Part shown: positions 47,339 through 55,557 of the stretch, in pieces
How the letters are laid out: each line of letters begins with the position of its first letter
Numbering within the stretch: the first letter of the stretch is position 1
From: AP-15 sp963702685
GTDB taxonomy: Bacteria; Pseudomonadota; Alphaproteobacteria; ATCC43930; CGMCC-115725
Assembly: GCA_963702685.1 (NCBI GenBank)
Contig: CAVPDQ010000009.1
Location: forward strand, 620,001 to 684,000
Direction: 5' to 3'
Length of the DNA stretch: 64,000 nucleotides
Program-made: the position numbers and the translations under genes
Notes under the pieces: model-generated
Seen by the model: only the letters and a program-made list of their open reading frames with translations
What the model was told of the DNA's origin: nothing
The model's database searches: none

Positions 47339-48511
47339 ATGAAAATCGTCAATGTCTGCGCGCTGCCGATGTCGGCGCCGGTCCCGGAGGAAAAGCGTCA
47401 CCGCACCGACCTTGGAACCAAGGTCAAAAGCGATGCGACGCTGATCCGGGTCAAAACCGACAACGGGCTCACCGGTATTGGCGCTGCGCTCGGCACGCCG
47501 CCGATCGTCGCCGCCATCGTCGAGCATGAGCTGGCGGCGGAATGCATCGATGAGGACCCGATGTTCTCCGAGCGCATCTACGAAAAGATGTATAACGGGT
47601 CGCGCAGCCGGCCGGCGCTCGAGCGCGGCGTCACCCAGGCTGATGAAAGCCGACGCCGCGGTGTCGTCATGGAAGCAATTTCCGGCGTCGACATCGCGGT
47701 GTGGGATGTCAAGGCGCAAGCGCTCGGCATCCCGCTGTACCAAGCGCTGGGTGCAGTGCGCCGCTCGGTGCGGGGCTATGCGAGCGGCGGCTGGGCGCCG
47801 GGCGAGGAGGCCGAGGCGGAGCTCGCGGGCTACGCTGCGAAGGGCTTTACCGCCGCCAAGATGCGCGTCGTGGGGCGCGACGGCTTTTCGATCGCCAACT
47901 GTGTGCGCCGGGTGAAGGCGGCCCGCCGCGGGCTCGGCCCCAACCTCGAGCTGATGATCGACGCGCACGGCTCGCTCGAGGTCGCGACCGCGATCAAGCT
48001 CGCCAAGGCGGTCGAGCCCTACGACATCGCCTGGTTCGAGGAGCCGGTCTCGCCCGACGACCACGCCGGGCAGGCGGAGGTGCGCCGATCGACGACAATC
48101 CCGATTGCTTCGGGGGAGCGCGAGTTCACACGGTTCGACTTTCAGGATCTGCTCGAGCGCCGCGCGCTCGATATCGCGCAGCCGGACGTCGCCCGCGCCG
48201 GCGGCATGACCGAGATCCGGCGTATTGCCGCGCTGACCTCTGCGCACGGCGTGCGTCTGGCGCCGCATGCCTGGGGCAGCGGCGTTCTGTTTGCCGCAAG
48301 CATTCACGTCGCGATGGCAGCCCCCAATTGCCATATCCTCGAGGTAAGCCAAGGCTGGATGCCGATGATGTGGGAGCTCTTCAACGAGCCTTACGACATC
48401 CGTCCGGACGGCATGGTGCATGCGCCTGACCGGCCGGGCCTCGGCTTCACCTTGCGCGCGGATGCGTTGGAGCGGTTCAGGTATGTCGACGGGCCCGAAT
48501 TTAAGTTCTAA
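47339..48511 (+). CDS. Mandelate racemase / enolase-superfamily enzyme
   Basis: A 390-residue acid-sugar or hydroxy-acid enzyme. The capping domain comes first. The barrel has KMRVVG with the catalytic Lys, metal ligands in LMIDAHGSLEVAT, AWFEEPVSPDD and ASGERE, then DIAQPDVARAGGMTEIRRIA and HAWGSGVL with the general-base His. Such enzymes dehydrate or racemise carboxylate substrates. ATG 47339 follows GAGAAGAGGGG. Substrate unknown. A sugar-acid dehydratase is the usual default. Confidence 0.9.
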   Translation: MKIVNVCALPMSAPVPEEKRHRTDLGTKVKSDATLIRVKTDNGLTGIGAALGTPPIVAAIVEHELAAECIDEDPMFSERIYEKMYNGSRSRPALERGVTQADESRRRGVVMEAISGVDIAVWDVKAQALGIPLYQALGAVRRSVRGYASGGWAPGEEAEAELAGYAAKGFTAAKMRVVGRDGFSIANCVRRVKAARRGLGPNLELMIDAHGSLEVATAIKLAKAVEPYDIAWFEEPVSPDDHAGQAEVRRSTTIPIASGEREFTRFDFQDLLERRALDIAQPDVARAGGMTEIRRIAALTSAHGVRLAPHAWGSGVLFAASIHVAMAAPNCHILEVSQGWMPMMWELFNEPYDIRPDGMVHAPDRPGLGFTLRADALERFRYVDGPEFKF

Positions 48512-48575
48512 GTGCGCCGCGACCGGCCGGGCTGGAGCACGCACATGGTGCCGCAGCTCACGAGGAGGATGATCG

Positions 48576-49316
48576 ATGGCCCGATGGCTCGACATTGCCA
48601 AGCCGCAGGCTTTGCTGCGCTTGACCCTGGTGGCGGGATTGGCAGTGCTGGCGGCGACGCTGCTGCGGGTCGCGCACGTGTCGGCCGAAGAGGCGCATCC
48701 GGTGCCGCCGCCCGCGCTCGACGAGCCGGCCGCATCGGCGCCGGCGAGCGAGGTTGCCATCCTTGCCGGCGGTTGCTTCTGGGGTGTTCAGGGTGTTTTC
48801 CAGCATGTCAGCGGGGTGGCCGACGCGGTTTCCGGCTATGCCGGGGGTGCCGCCGGCACCGCGCAATACGAGACGGTCAGCGAGGGCACGACCGGGCACG
48901 CTGAATCGGTGCGCGTCACCTTCGACCCGCGGCGCATCAGCTACGGCCGCATCCTGCAAATCTATTTCGCGGTGGCGCACGATCCGACCGAGCTGAACCG
49001 TCAGGGGCCGGACGCCGGAACGCAATACCGTTCGGCGATCTTCCCGCGCGATCAGCAACAGGCCCGCATCGCCGCCGCTTACATCGCCCAGCTCGACGCC
49101 GCCCATGTCTTTCCGGCGCCGATCGTCACCCGGATCGAGCCCGGCAAGGCTTTCTATCCGGCCGAGGGCTATCACCAGAACTATCTGATCCTGCATCCGA
49201 ACCAGCCCTATATCGCGATCAACGACCTGCCGAAGATCGCCGCGCTGCAGGCCTTGTTCCCGCAGCTCTATCGCGCAGCGCCGGTGCTGGTAGCCACCGT
49301 CCGGGGCGCGAGCTGA
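48576..49316 (+). CDS. msrA: Exported or membrane-anchored peptide-methionine (S)-S-oxide reductase
   Basis: A 246-residue protein. The MsrA domain spans about 60-220, with nucleophile Cys67 in AGGCFWGVQG, GYAGGAAGTAQYETV and DPTELNRQGPDAGTQYRS. An N-terminal hydrophobic segment (about 13-30) and a Pro/Ala-rich spacer indicate export or anchoring, so it repairs oxidised methionine outside the cytoplasm. C-terminal resolving cysteines are absent, so reduction needs another partner. No MsrB is adjacent. Confidence 0.92.
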   Translation: MARWLDIAKPQALLRLTLVAGLAVLAATLLRVAHVSAEEAHPVPPPALDEPAASAPASEVAILAGGCFWGVQGVFQHVSGVADAVSGYAGGAAGTAQYETVSEGTTGHAESVRVTFDPRRISYGRILQIYFAVAHDPTELNRQGPDAGTQYRSAIFPRDQQQARIAAAYIAQLDAAHVFPAPIVTRIEPGKAFYPAEGYHQNYLILHPNQPYIAINDLPKIAALQALFPQLYRAAPVLVATVRGAS

Positions 49317-49427
49317 CCAGGCCGATCAAGGCCGATCCGCCCCCTATAAGGCTTGGTTGCGCGTCTGCGGCCGGCGTCGCTATGCTGGCCGCAGATCAGC
49401 GGTCGCTTGCGAGAGGAGTGCAGGATC

Positions 49428-49850
49428 ATGCCGGTTCAAGCAGGAGTCATTCACGCTGCCGGACGGACGACGCGCCGGGGTGCGGCGGAGACCTTTACCG
49501 GGGTCGTGTTCCAGGATCCGGTGATCACCGCCAACGCGCCCTCGCGGCTCGGCGGCTCGGTCGTCACCTTTACACCGGGTGCGCGGACCGCCTGGCACGC
49601 GCACCCGGTCGGGCAGACCCTGTACTGCCTCTCCGGCGTCGGCCGGATCTGCTTCAAAGGCGAGCAGCCGCAGGTGCTCAACCCCGGCGACACCGTCAAC
49701 ATTCCGCCCGAGACGCTGCACTGGCACGGCGCCTCGCCCGACCGCTTGTTCGCCCATCTGGCGCTGTCGGAGGCGGGCGAGCAGGGCCAGGGCACCTCCT
49801 GGGGCGAGCACGTCAGCGACGCCGAATACAACGCGCCGGCGCGCAGCTGA
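49428..49850 (+). CDS. Small cupin-domain protein
   Basis: A 140-residue single cupin. Metal ligands are visible in TAWHAHPVGQTLYCLSG and ETLHWHGASPDR. It resembles cupins of the carboxymuconolactone/hydroxynitrile-lyase-like group. ATG 49428 follows GAGAGGAG with a usual spacing. A minisatellite begins 39 bases after its stop. Substrate unknown. Confidence 0.88.
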   Translation: MPVQAGVIHAAGRTTRRGAAETFTGVVFQDPVITANAPSRLGGSVVTFTPGARTAWHAHPVGQTLYCLSGVGRICFKGEQPQVLNPGDTVNIPPETLHWHGASPDRLFAHLALSEAGEQGQGTSWGEHVSDAEYNAPARS

Positions 49851-49888
49851 GGGTCGCGCCCGCCCCGGGCGCCGTCACAGCACGGTAT

Positions 49889-49997
49889 CCCCGGGGCGAT
49901 GTCCCCGGGACGATGTCCCCGGGGCGATGTCCCCGGGGCGATGTCCCCGGGACGATGTCCCCGGGGCGATGTCCCCGGGGCGATGTCCCCGGGCGAT
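49889..49997. repeat. 14-bp minisatellite with 42-bp higher-order pattern
   Basis: Seven full copies of CCCCGGGRCGATGT (R = G or A) run from 49889 to 49986, then a partial copy. The variants are ordered A B A, A B A, A, A' (A has GGGGC, B has GGGAC), so a 42-bp block was itself duplicated. Each unit contains the CCCGGG palindrome. It lies between a cupin gene and a Fic remnant and has no credible protein reading. Confidence 0.95.
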
Positions 49998-50010
49998 CGG
50001 CGCGGGGCCG

Positions 50011-50082
50011 CTTTCTTGCGCGTAGGCTTGATTGTTGCGCGAATCTGGCCATTTTTGCGCGTAGATTCTACACGCAAGAAAG
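50011..50082. promoter_or_regulatory. Inverted-repeat array before the Fic remnant
   Basis: CTTTCTTGCGCGTAG (50011-50025) is mirrored by CTACACGCAAGAAAG (50068-50082) with one mismatch. A third copy, TTGCGCGTAGA at 50055-50065, abuts the right arm and forms a near-perfect palindrome with it. Three copies of one half-site next to a winged-helix gene suggest an autoregulatory operator. Element ends are the alternative. Confidence 0.5.
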
Positions 50083-50088
50083 ACCGGC

Positions 50089-50556
50089 TTGGCAAACCAG
50101 ATCCCCGGCAACGCATTGGAGGCCATCGAAGAAGCGGTGCGCCGCCATCCGGACGGTGCTTCGGCGCAGGAGGTCCTGCGCGCGCTCGCTGTCCCGATCC
50201 CTCTTCGAACTCTTCAGTACCGCTTGCAGTCGCTCGTCACCCGAAACCGCCTGATCATGGACGGCGAAGGGCGCTGGGCGAAATACCGAATATCTGATCC
50301 CGCCGCCGGTGTCCGGCCGGCCGAGTCCACCGCGCTCACAGAAGTCGAAGAACCCGTAATTCCCTTGTCCGAGGCAGGGGTATCGATCCGCGACTATGTG
50401 CGGCAAGTGCCGGAAAACCGCAGGCCTGTCGGCTATGACCGCAAATTCCTCGACCACTATCGCCCGAACGTCTCCTCCTATTTGACCGAGCGCGACCGCG
50501 CGCGCATGGCCGCTGCGGGACACCGGCGTGGGTTCTCCGGCAGTCGCCGCAGGTGA
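50089..50556 (+). pseudogene. Truncated Fic-family gene: winged helix and linker without the Fic domain
   Basis: TTG 50089 opens a 155-residue frame. Residues 10-70 form a winged helix (HPDGASAQEVLRAL, PIPLRTLQYRLQSLV, GEGRWAKYRI). Then comes the linker typical of this Fic subgroup (SIRDYVRQVPENRRPVGYDR, FLDHYRPNVSSYLTE). The family should go on with some 200 residues including HPFxDGNGR, but the frame ends in GFSGSRRR and nothing downstream continues it. Full-length relatives AMPylate proteins. The fragment could still bind DNA. Confidence 0.65.
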
Positions 50557-50936
50557 TTTCGCCCGTCGCTTCCCGATGCGCGCGGGCAATCTCAGGTGGC
50601 TGCTCGGCCGGCGCATCGGCGGCGGCCGGGGTCCCGACGGCTTGGGGCATGATCGGGGAATTCAAGCAGCAGCTCTGCGTCAGCCAGCGCCGTGACTTCC
50701 GCTCCCGTCCGCTGAAAAACACGGATGTCGAACGAGCCAGCTGGTCTCCCGCGATCCGGCGCGGCGGGCACAAGAGCCGGCACCGGTCCTTTCGGCGCCG
50801 GCGTAAGTATTCTGTCAGCCAGCCGACAGCAACCGTAATTGGCAGGACAGGTGCGGGTAAGTGGTCTCCGTTAGCCTCGTGCGACAGGCAGTGCGCGCCG
50901 CCGGCAGCATTGGTTGCGGTTCGGAGCAGGAGGTCC
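50557..50936. other. Gap between the Fic remnant and the TerC-family gene
   Basis: 380 bases with no supported gene. It should hold the lost 3' part of the Fic gene, but no Fic motif is visible in any frame. The right part (50800-50936) is the leader of the TerC gene. I looked for the conserved loops of the manganese (yybP-ykoY) riboswitch and did not find them. A ribosome site (AGGAGG, about 50928-50933) precedes ATG 50937. Confidence 0.45.
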
Positions 50937-51650
50937 ATGGCGGAATACGGCTCGGTCTGGAACCTCCTCGGCATTCTGCTGCAGATTGTATTGATCAATA
51001 TTGTGCTCAGCGGGGACAATGCGGTGGTGATCGCGCTCGCCTGCCGCTCGCTGCCGCCGCGCCAGCAGAAGTTGGCGCTGGTGCTGGGCAGCGCCGGGGT
51101 GGTCGTTCTGATGACCATCCTGACCGCTTTTGCCGCCTATCTGCTGCGTCTCCCCTATGTCGAGCTCGCCGGGTCGGTGCTTTTGCTGTGGATCGGAGCC
51201 AAGCTGCTGATCCCCGAGAGCGCAGACGACAAGACCAAGGTCAGCGAGCGCCTCGCCCACGCGGTCAAGACGATCATCGTGGCCGACATCGTCATGAGCC
51301 TCGACAACGTGCTGGGCATGGCCGGCGCTGCCGAGGGCCACCTCGGCCTTCTGGTCGTCGGCCTGGTCATCACCATCCCGTTGATCCTGTTGTGCAGCGC
51401 CGCGATCGTTAAGCTGTTCGATCGCTTCCCGGTGCTGATCACCCTCGGCGGCGCGCTCCTCGGCTATGTTGCCGGCGAGATGGCGGTCGGCGACCCCGGC
51501 ATCAGCGGCTGGATCGAGCTTCACGCGCGCTATCTCGGCATCCTCCTGCCGGTGGCGGGCGCCATCCTGGTGGTGGTCCTGGGCAAGACCCTCGCCCGGC
51601 ACGCGTCGCGTGCGTCGGCGCACGCAGAGAGCCGATCCGCCGCCGAGTAG
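50937..51650 (+). CDS. TerC/YjbE-family integral membrane protein
   Basis: A 237-residue protein with seven helices. The family Asp residues within membranes are in INIVLSGDNAVVIALA and VADIVMSLDNVLGMAGA. Members are tied to metal homeostasis, including manganese export and metal loading of exported proteins. ATG 50937 has AGGAGG four bases before. A two-component system follows 80 bases on in the same direction but is more likely tied to tctCBA. Confidence 0.9.
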   Translation: MAEYGSVWNLLGILLQIVLINIVLSGDNAVVIALACRSLPPRQQKLALVLGSAGVVVLMTILTAFAAYLLRLPYVELAGSVLLLWIGAKLLIPESADDKTKVSERLAHAVKTIIVADIVMSLDNVLGMAGAAEGHLGLLVVGLVITIPLILLCSAAIVKLFDRFPVLITLGGALLGYVAGEMAVGDPGISGWIELHARYLGILLPVAGAILVVVLGKTLARHASRASAHAESRSAAE

Positions 51651-51732
51651 CCAGGCGCTGCGGCGCGGGCTTTGCCTTGTCGCCGCGAGGCGATACAGTC
51701 GCCCGGCTGCGCGGATCGCGGAACCTGGGTCG

Positions 51733-52407
51733 ATGCGCATTCTTCTGGTCGAAGACGATATCGTCTTGTCGACGGCGCTGAGACGGGCGCTCGTGCAGGG
51801 AGCCTATGCGGTTGACGTCGCCGAAAACGGCGAGCGCGCGCGCGACGCGCTCGGCAACGACGTCTACGACCTGGTGATCCTCGACATCGGCCTGCCGAAG
51901 GTGGACGGGTTCGAGCTGCTCCGCGAGCTGCGCGCACGCGGCGTGCGTGTCCCGGTCCTGGTCTTGACCGCGCGCGATGCGCTGGAAGACCGGGTCAAGG
52001 GGCTCGATCTCGGCGCCGACGACTATCTGACAAAGCCGTTCGACCTGCCGGAGTTCGAGGCCCGCGTGCGGGCGCTGATCCGCCGCGGCCACCACCGCGC
52101 CAGCGCCAATTTGCGGCATGGCGCGCTGCGTCTCGACACGGCCGGGCGGCGGCTGTTCAGCGGCACCCAGCCGATCGACCTGTCGGTGCGCGAGCTCGCG
52201 GTCATCGAGCTCTTGATGCTGCGCGAGGGGCGCGTCGTCACCAAGGAGCAGATGGTCGATCATCTCTACGGCTGGAACGAAGAGGTCAGCGGCAACGCGA
52301 TCGAGGTCTGCGTGCACCGGCTGCGCAAAAAGCTCGAGCCGGTGGGCGCCAATATCCGTACCGTGCGGGGCATGGGGTATCTCTTGGACAAGGCAGATGC
52401 GGCGTGA
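51733..52407 (+). CDS. tctD: OmpR-family response regulator (TctD-like)
   Basis: A 224-residue regulator. The receiver has VEDD, phosphoryl Asp51 in LVILDIGLPK, LTARD and LTKPFD. A winged-helix effector domain follows (VRELAVIELLMLREGRVVTKEQM, VCVHRLRKKLEPVGANIRTVRGMGYLL). It overlaps the sensor kinase gene by 11 bases and lies upstream of tctCBA, as TctD does for tricarboxylate uptake. Direct repeats at 53834-53899 are possible binding sites. Confidence 0.9.
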   Translation: MRILLVEDDIVLSTALRRALVQGAYAVDVAENGERARDALGNDVYDLVILDIGLPKVDGFELLRELRARGVRVPVLVLTARDALEDRVKGLDLGADDYLTKPFDLPEFEARVRALIRRGHHRASANLRHGALRLDTAGRRLFSGTQPIDLSVRELAVIELLMLREGRVVTKEQMVDHLYGWNEEVSGNAIEVCVHRLRKKLEPVGANIRTVRGMGYLLDKADAA

Positions 52408-53839
52408 TGCGCCGCTGTTGCGCCGCAAGCTGCTTCTCTGGGTCTTGGGTCCGCTCGTCCTGTTGTTTCTTGCCGGCGGCGGCGCCGGCTATGTGATCGC
52501 GCACCGGCTCGCCAACGACGTCTACAACCGCCTGCTGCTGGAGACCGCGAACGAGCTGTCGCTCCATCTTGTCGCCGCGGATGGCGGCGTCGCCCTCGAC
52601 CTGTCGCCGGCGGCGCGCCGCCTCTTGCTCGGCGACCCGTACGACCGGGTGTTCTATCGGGTCAGCACCGCCGACCGGCATTTCGTTGGCGGCGATGCGG
52701 TGCTGCCGCTGCCGGCCCGCGCCAGCGCAAGCGAGGCCGCACCCTATTTTTATCCCGGCACGGTCTCGGGGAGGCCGGTTTGGATCGTCCTGCTCCGTGC
52801 GGCCAAGCCGCTGGCGCCGGGATCGGCGGGCTGGCTCCTGCAAGTCGGCGAGACCACGCAAAAACGCGACGCGCTGGTACGCAACATCCTGCTCAGCATC
52901 GTGCTGCCGCAGTTTCTGCTGATCCTGGTGGCGGTGCTGCTGGTCCGCGTCGGTGTCGCGCAAGGCCTGTCGCCGTTGCGCCGGCTGCGCGAGGCGGTCG
53001 CCAACCGCTCGCATCTCGATCTGAGCCCGATCGGCGAGCACGGGATCCCCGGCGAAGTGCGGCCGCTCTTGCACGCGGTCAATGCGCTGATGGTCCGTCT
53101 CGACCAGGTGCTGAGCTTTCAGACCCGGTTTATCGCCGATGCCGCGCACCAGCTGCGTACCCCGGTCGCCGGCCTCAAGACGACGATCGAGCTGGCCTTG
53201 CGCGAGACCGATCTGTCGGGTCTGAAGGGGTCGCTCGACCAGGCCCAGCTCAGCGTCGAGCGCCTGTCGCGGCTGGTGGCGCAACTTCTGTCGCTGGCGC
53301 GAAACGAGCCGAGCTCGCTTCGCGCCCTCCACTTCAGCGCCGTCGATCTCAACAAGCTGATCTTCAACACGACGATGGAGTGGGTGCCGGAGGCCTACAA
53401 AAAAGGCATCGATCTCGGCTTCGAAGGGCCGGACGAGCCGGTGCCCGTCGATGGCGACATCGTGCAATTGACTGAGCTCGCCAATAATTTGATCGACAAT
53501 GCCGTGCGCTATACCCGCAACACCGGCCGCGTCACCGTCCGCATCGCGGCGGGTCCGCCGCCGGCGTTTTCGGTCAGCGACGATGGGCCGCGCATCCCGC
53601 CCGAAGAACGCGAGCGCATCTTCGAGCGCTTTCACCGCCTGCTCGGCACCCCGACCGACGGCAGCGGTCTGGGTTTGGCGATCGTTCGCGAAATCGCCCA
53701 GACGCACGGTGTGCGGGTGGACCTGACCGACGACGCCGACGGCGTCGGCAATCGGTTCACTCTGACCTTCCCGGCTCCCGACCGGGCCGCGGCAGAGGAT
53801 GCCCCGGCTGGAGCCCCCGGTTCCCCTCGCTGCCGGTAA
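52397..53839 (+). CDS. tctE: Sensor histidine kinase (TctE-like)
   Basis: A 480-residue membrane kinase. Two helices (about 12-34 and 165-187) enclose a periplasmic sensor with the TctE_N character (LANDVYNRLLLETANELS). After a HAMP-like linker comes the H-box with His251 (FIADAAHQLRTPVAG), then the N-box (LANNLIDNAVRYT), G1 (VSDDGPRIP) and GSGLGLAIVREI. It phosphorylates the regulator encoded before it. Adjacent tctCBA suggests it senses a carboxylate. Confidence 0.9.
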   Translation: MRRDAPLLRRKLLLWVLGPLVLLFLAGGGAGYVIAHRLANDVYNRLLLETANELSLHLVAADGGVALDLSPAARRLLLGDPYDRVFYRVSTADRHFVGGDAVLPLPARASASEAAPYFYPGTVSGRPVWIVLLRAAKPLAPGSAGWLLQVGETTQKRDALVRNILLSIVLPQFLLILVAVLLVRVGVAQGLSPLRRLREAVANRSHLDLSPIGEHGIPGEVRPLLHAVNALMVRLDQVLSFQTRFIADAAHQLRTPVAGLKTTIELALRETDLSGLKGSLDQAQLSVERLSRLVAQLLSLARNEPSSLRALHFSAVDLNKLIFNTTMEWVPEAYKKGIDLGFEGPDEPVPVDGDIVQLTELANNLIDNAVRYTRNTGRVTVRIAAGPPPAFSVSDDGPRIPPEERERIFERFHRLLGTPTDGSGLGLAIVREIAQTHGVRVDLTDDADGVGNRFTLTFPAPDRAAAEDAPAGAPGSPRCR

Positions 53840-53910
53840 GCTTGGCGAAAGACTGACGAAAGCAAGGCGGTAAGTTCATCGACAGGCCGCGGTAAGTTCC
53901 CTTTCATAAT
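53834..53910 (+). promoter_or_regulatory. Direct repeats and -10 element upstream of tctC
   Basis: CGGTAAGYT occurs three times: 53834-53843 (CGGTAAGCTT), 53868-53877 and 53890-53899 (both CGGTAAGTTC). The last two are 22 bases apart, two helical turns, and the third directly precedes a -10-like CATAAT (53905-53910). No good -35 is seen, as expected for an activator-dependent promoter. The OmpR-type regulator next door is the candidate activator. Confidence 0.55.
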
Positions 53911-53970
53911 GTCGCGGCCGAACCCGCGCGGCGCCGGTTCCGGGTGTCGTCCAGTCGAGGGAGGATCACA

Positions 53971-54987
53971 ATGAGACAAAAATCTTGGCGTCACGGGATT
54001 GTCGCTGCGGCGCTGGCGGCGGCCTGCGCCTTGATGTCGCCGCCCGCCTCGGCGGCGGCGGCGTGGCAGCCGACGCGGACGATCACCTTTGTCGTGCCCG
54101 CCGGCACCGGCGGCGGCGCCGACCAGATGGCGCGCGAGGTCCAGGGCCTCGCCGCGAAATACAAGCTCCTGCCGAGGCCCATGGTGGTGCTCAACGAATT
54201 GGGCGGCGCCGGCGCCCAAGGCTTTCTCGACGTCAAAAACTCCAAGGGCGACGCGAACAAGCTGATCATCACCCTCTCCAACCTGTTCACCACGCCGCTC
54301 GCCACCGGCGTGCCGTTCAGCTGGAAGGATTTCACCCCGATCGCCATGCTCGAGCTCGACGAGTTCGTGCTGTGGGTCAACGCCGACACGCCCTACAAGA
54401 CGGCGATGCAATACATCGATGCGGTCAAGAAGGCGCCTGACAAGTTCAAGATGGGCGGTACCGGCTCGAAGCAGGAAGACCAGATCATCACCGCCGCGAT
54501 CGAGCAAAAGACCGGCGCCAAGTTTATCTTTATTCCGTACAAGGGCGGCGGCGCCGTCAACGAGCAATTGGTCGGCGGCCATGTCGATTCGACTGTCAAC
54601 AACCCGATCGAGGCGATCGCCAACTGGCGCGCCGGCAAGGTCCGGCCGCTCTGCGTGTTCGACAGCGAGCGCATGAACTACACCGCCAAGATCGCCGCCA
54701 ACATGTCGTGGCACGACATCCCGACCTGCAAGGAAGCGGGGCTCGACGTCCAGTACCTGATGCTGCGCGGCGTGTTCACCGCGCCGGCGGTGCCGGCCGA
54801 CGCCGTCGATTATTATATCGATTTCTTCAAGAAGGTTCGCGCCACCCCGGACTGGCAGGACTTCACGCAAAAGGCCGCGTTCAAGCAGACCTTTATGAGC
54901 GGGGCCGCATTCGAGAAATGGCTGACCGACGCCGCGGCGCTGCACGAGCACCTGATGGAGAAAGCGGGCTTTCTTGCCAAAAAGTAG
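53971..54987 (+). CDS. tctC: Tripartite tricarboxylate transporter substrate-binding protein
   Basis: A 338-residue periplasmic receptor. The signal peptide (GIVAAALAAACALMSPPASA) is followed by the Bug/TctC family start TITFVVPAGTGGGADQMAR and AGAQGFLDVKNSKGD-type strand. IPYKGGGAVNEQLVGGHVD is the family ligand-site motif. ATG 53971 follows GGGAGGATCACA. It delivers a carboxylate or related acid to TctAB, encoded directly after. Confidence 0.93.
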   Translation: MRQKSWRHGIVAAALAAACALMSPPASAAAAWQPTRTITFVVPAGTGGGADQMAREVQGLAAKYKLLPRPMVVLNELGGAGAQGFLDVKNSKGDANKLIITLSNLFTTPLATGVPFSWKDFTPIAMLELDEFVLWVNADTPYKTAMQYIDAVKKAPDKFKMGGTGSKQEDQIITAAIEQKTGAKFIFIPYKGGGAVNEQLVGGHVDSTVNNPIEAIANWRAGKVRPLCVFDSERMNYTAKIAANMSWHDIPTCKEAGLDVQYLMLRGVFTAPAVPADAVDYYIDFFKKVRATPDWQDFTQKAAFKQTFMSGAAFEKWLTDAAALHEHLMEKAGFLAKK

Positions 54988-54993
54988 CTGGAC

Positions 54994-55503
54994 ATGAGTG
55001 AAGACGGCGACACCGGGCGGAGCGTCGTCTCGGTCCATACCATGGAGATCGCGACGGCGCTGGCGATCATCGCCTTCGCCGTCGTCGTCATGATCGCCAA
55101 TTACCGGCTGGGCGCAGGCTGGGACAAGAACGGGCCCGAGAGCGGCTATTTCCCGTTCTATGTCGGGGTCCTGCTGTTCATCTCGGGCGCCGGGATCCTG
55201 ATCGGCGAGCTGGTCAAGGGCGACGCGGGCGGCAGCCGCTCATTTGTCGCCAGCCGGCCCTTGGTCAGGGTCGTGCAGATCGTGGTCCCGACGGTGATCT
55301 TCGTCATCGCGATCGTTTTTATCGGGATCTATGTCGCGACCGCGGTGTTCATCGCGTTTTTCATGGTTTGGCTCGGGCGCTACCGCGTCATCGTCGCCGT
55401 GCCGCTCGGTATCGCGATCGCGGCGGCGCTGTTCCTGACCTTCGAGGTGTGGTTTCTGGTGCCGCTGCCCAAGGGGCCGCTGGAGGCATGGCTCGGCTAT
55501 TGA
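54994..55503 (+). CDS. tctB: Tripartite tricarboxylate transporter small membrane subunit
   Basis: A 169-residue protein with four helices and the usual early motif GPESGYFPFYVGVLLFISG. It starts 6 bases after the tctC stop. The small subunit pairs with TctA in the inner membrane. Nothing unusual. Confidence 0.92.
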   Translation: MSEDGDTGRSVVSVHTMEIATALAIIAFAVVVMIANYRLGAGWDKNGPESGYFPFYVGVLLFISGAGILIGELVKGDAGGSRSFVASRPLVRVVQIVVPTVIFVIAIVFIGIYVATAVFIAFFMVWLGRYRVIVAVPLGIAIAAALFLTFEVWFLVPLPKGPLEAWLGY

Positions 55504-55557
55504 GACGCGTCCGCCGCGACCAATAACGCGGCTGTCGACGGAGGAGGAGACCTGCGC

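Noticed and set aside
49889..49997. CRISPR array
   Set aside because: The 14-bp units are directly adjacent with no unique spacers and no cas genes are near.
50800..50936. Manganese (yybP-ykoY) riboswitch before the TerC-family gene
   Set aside because: Such genes often have one, but the conserved GGGGAGUA-type loop sequences are not present.
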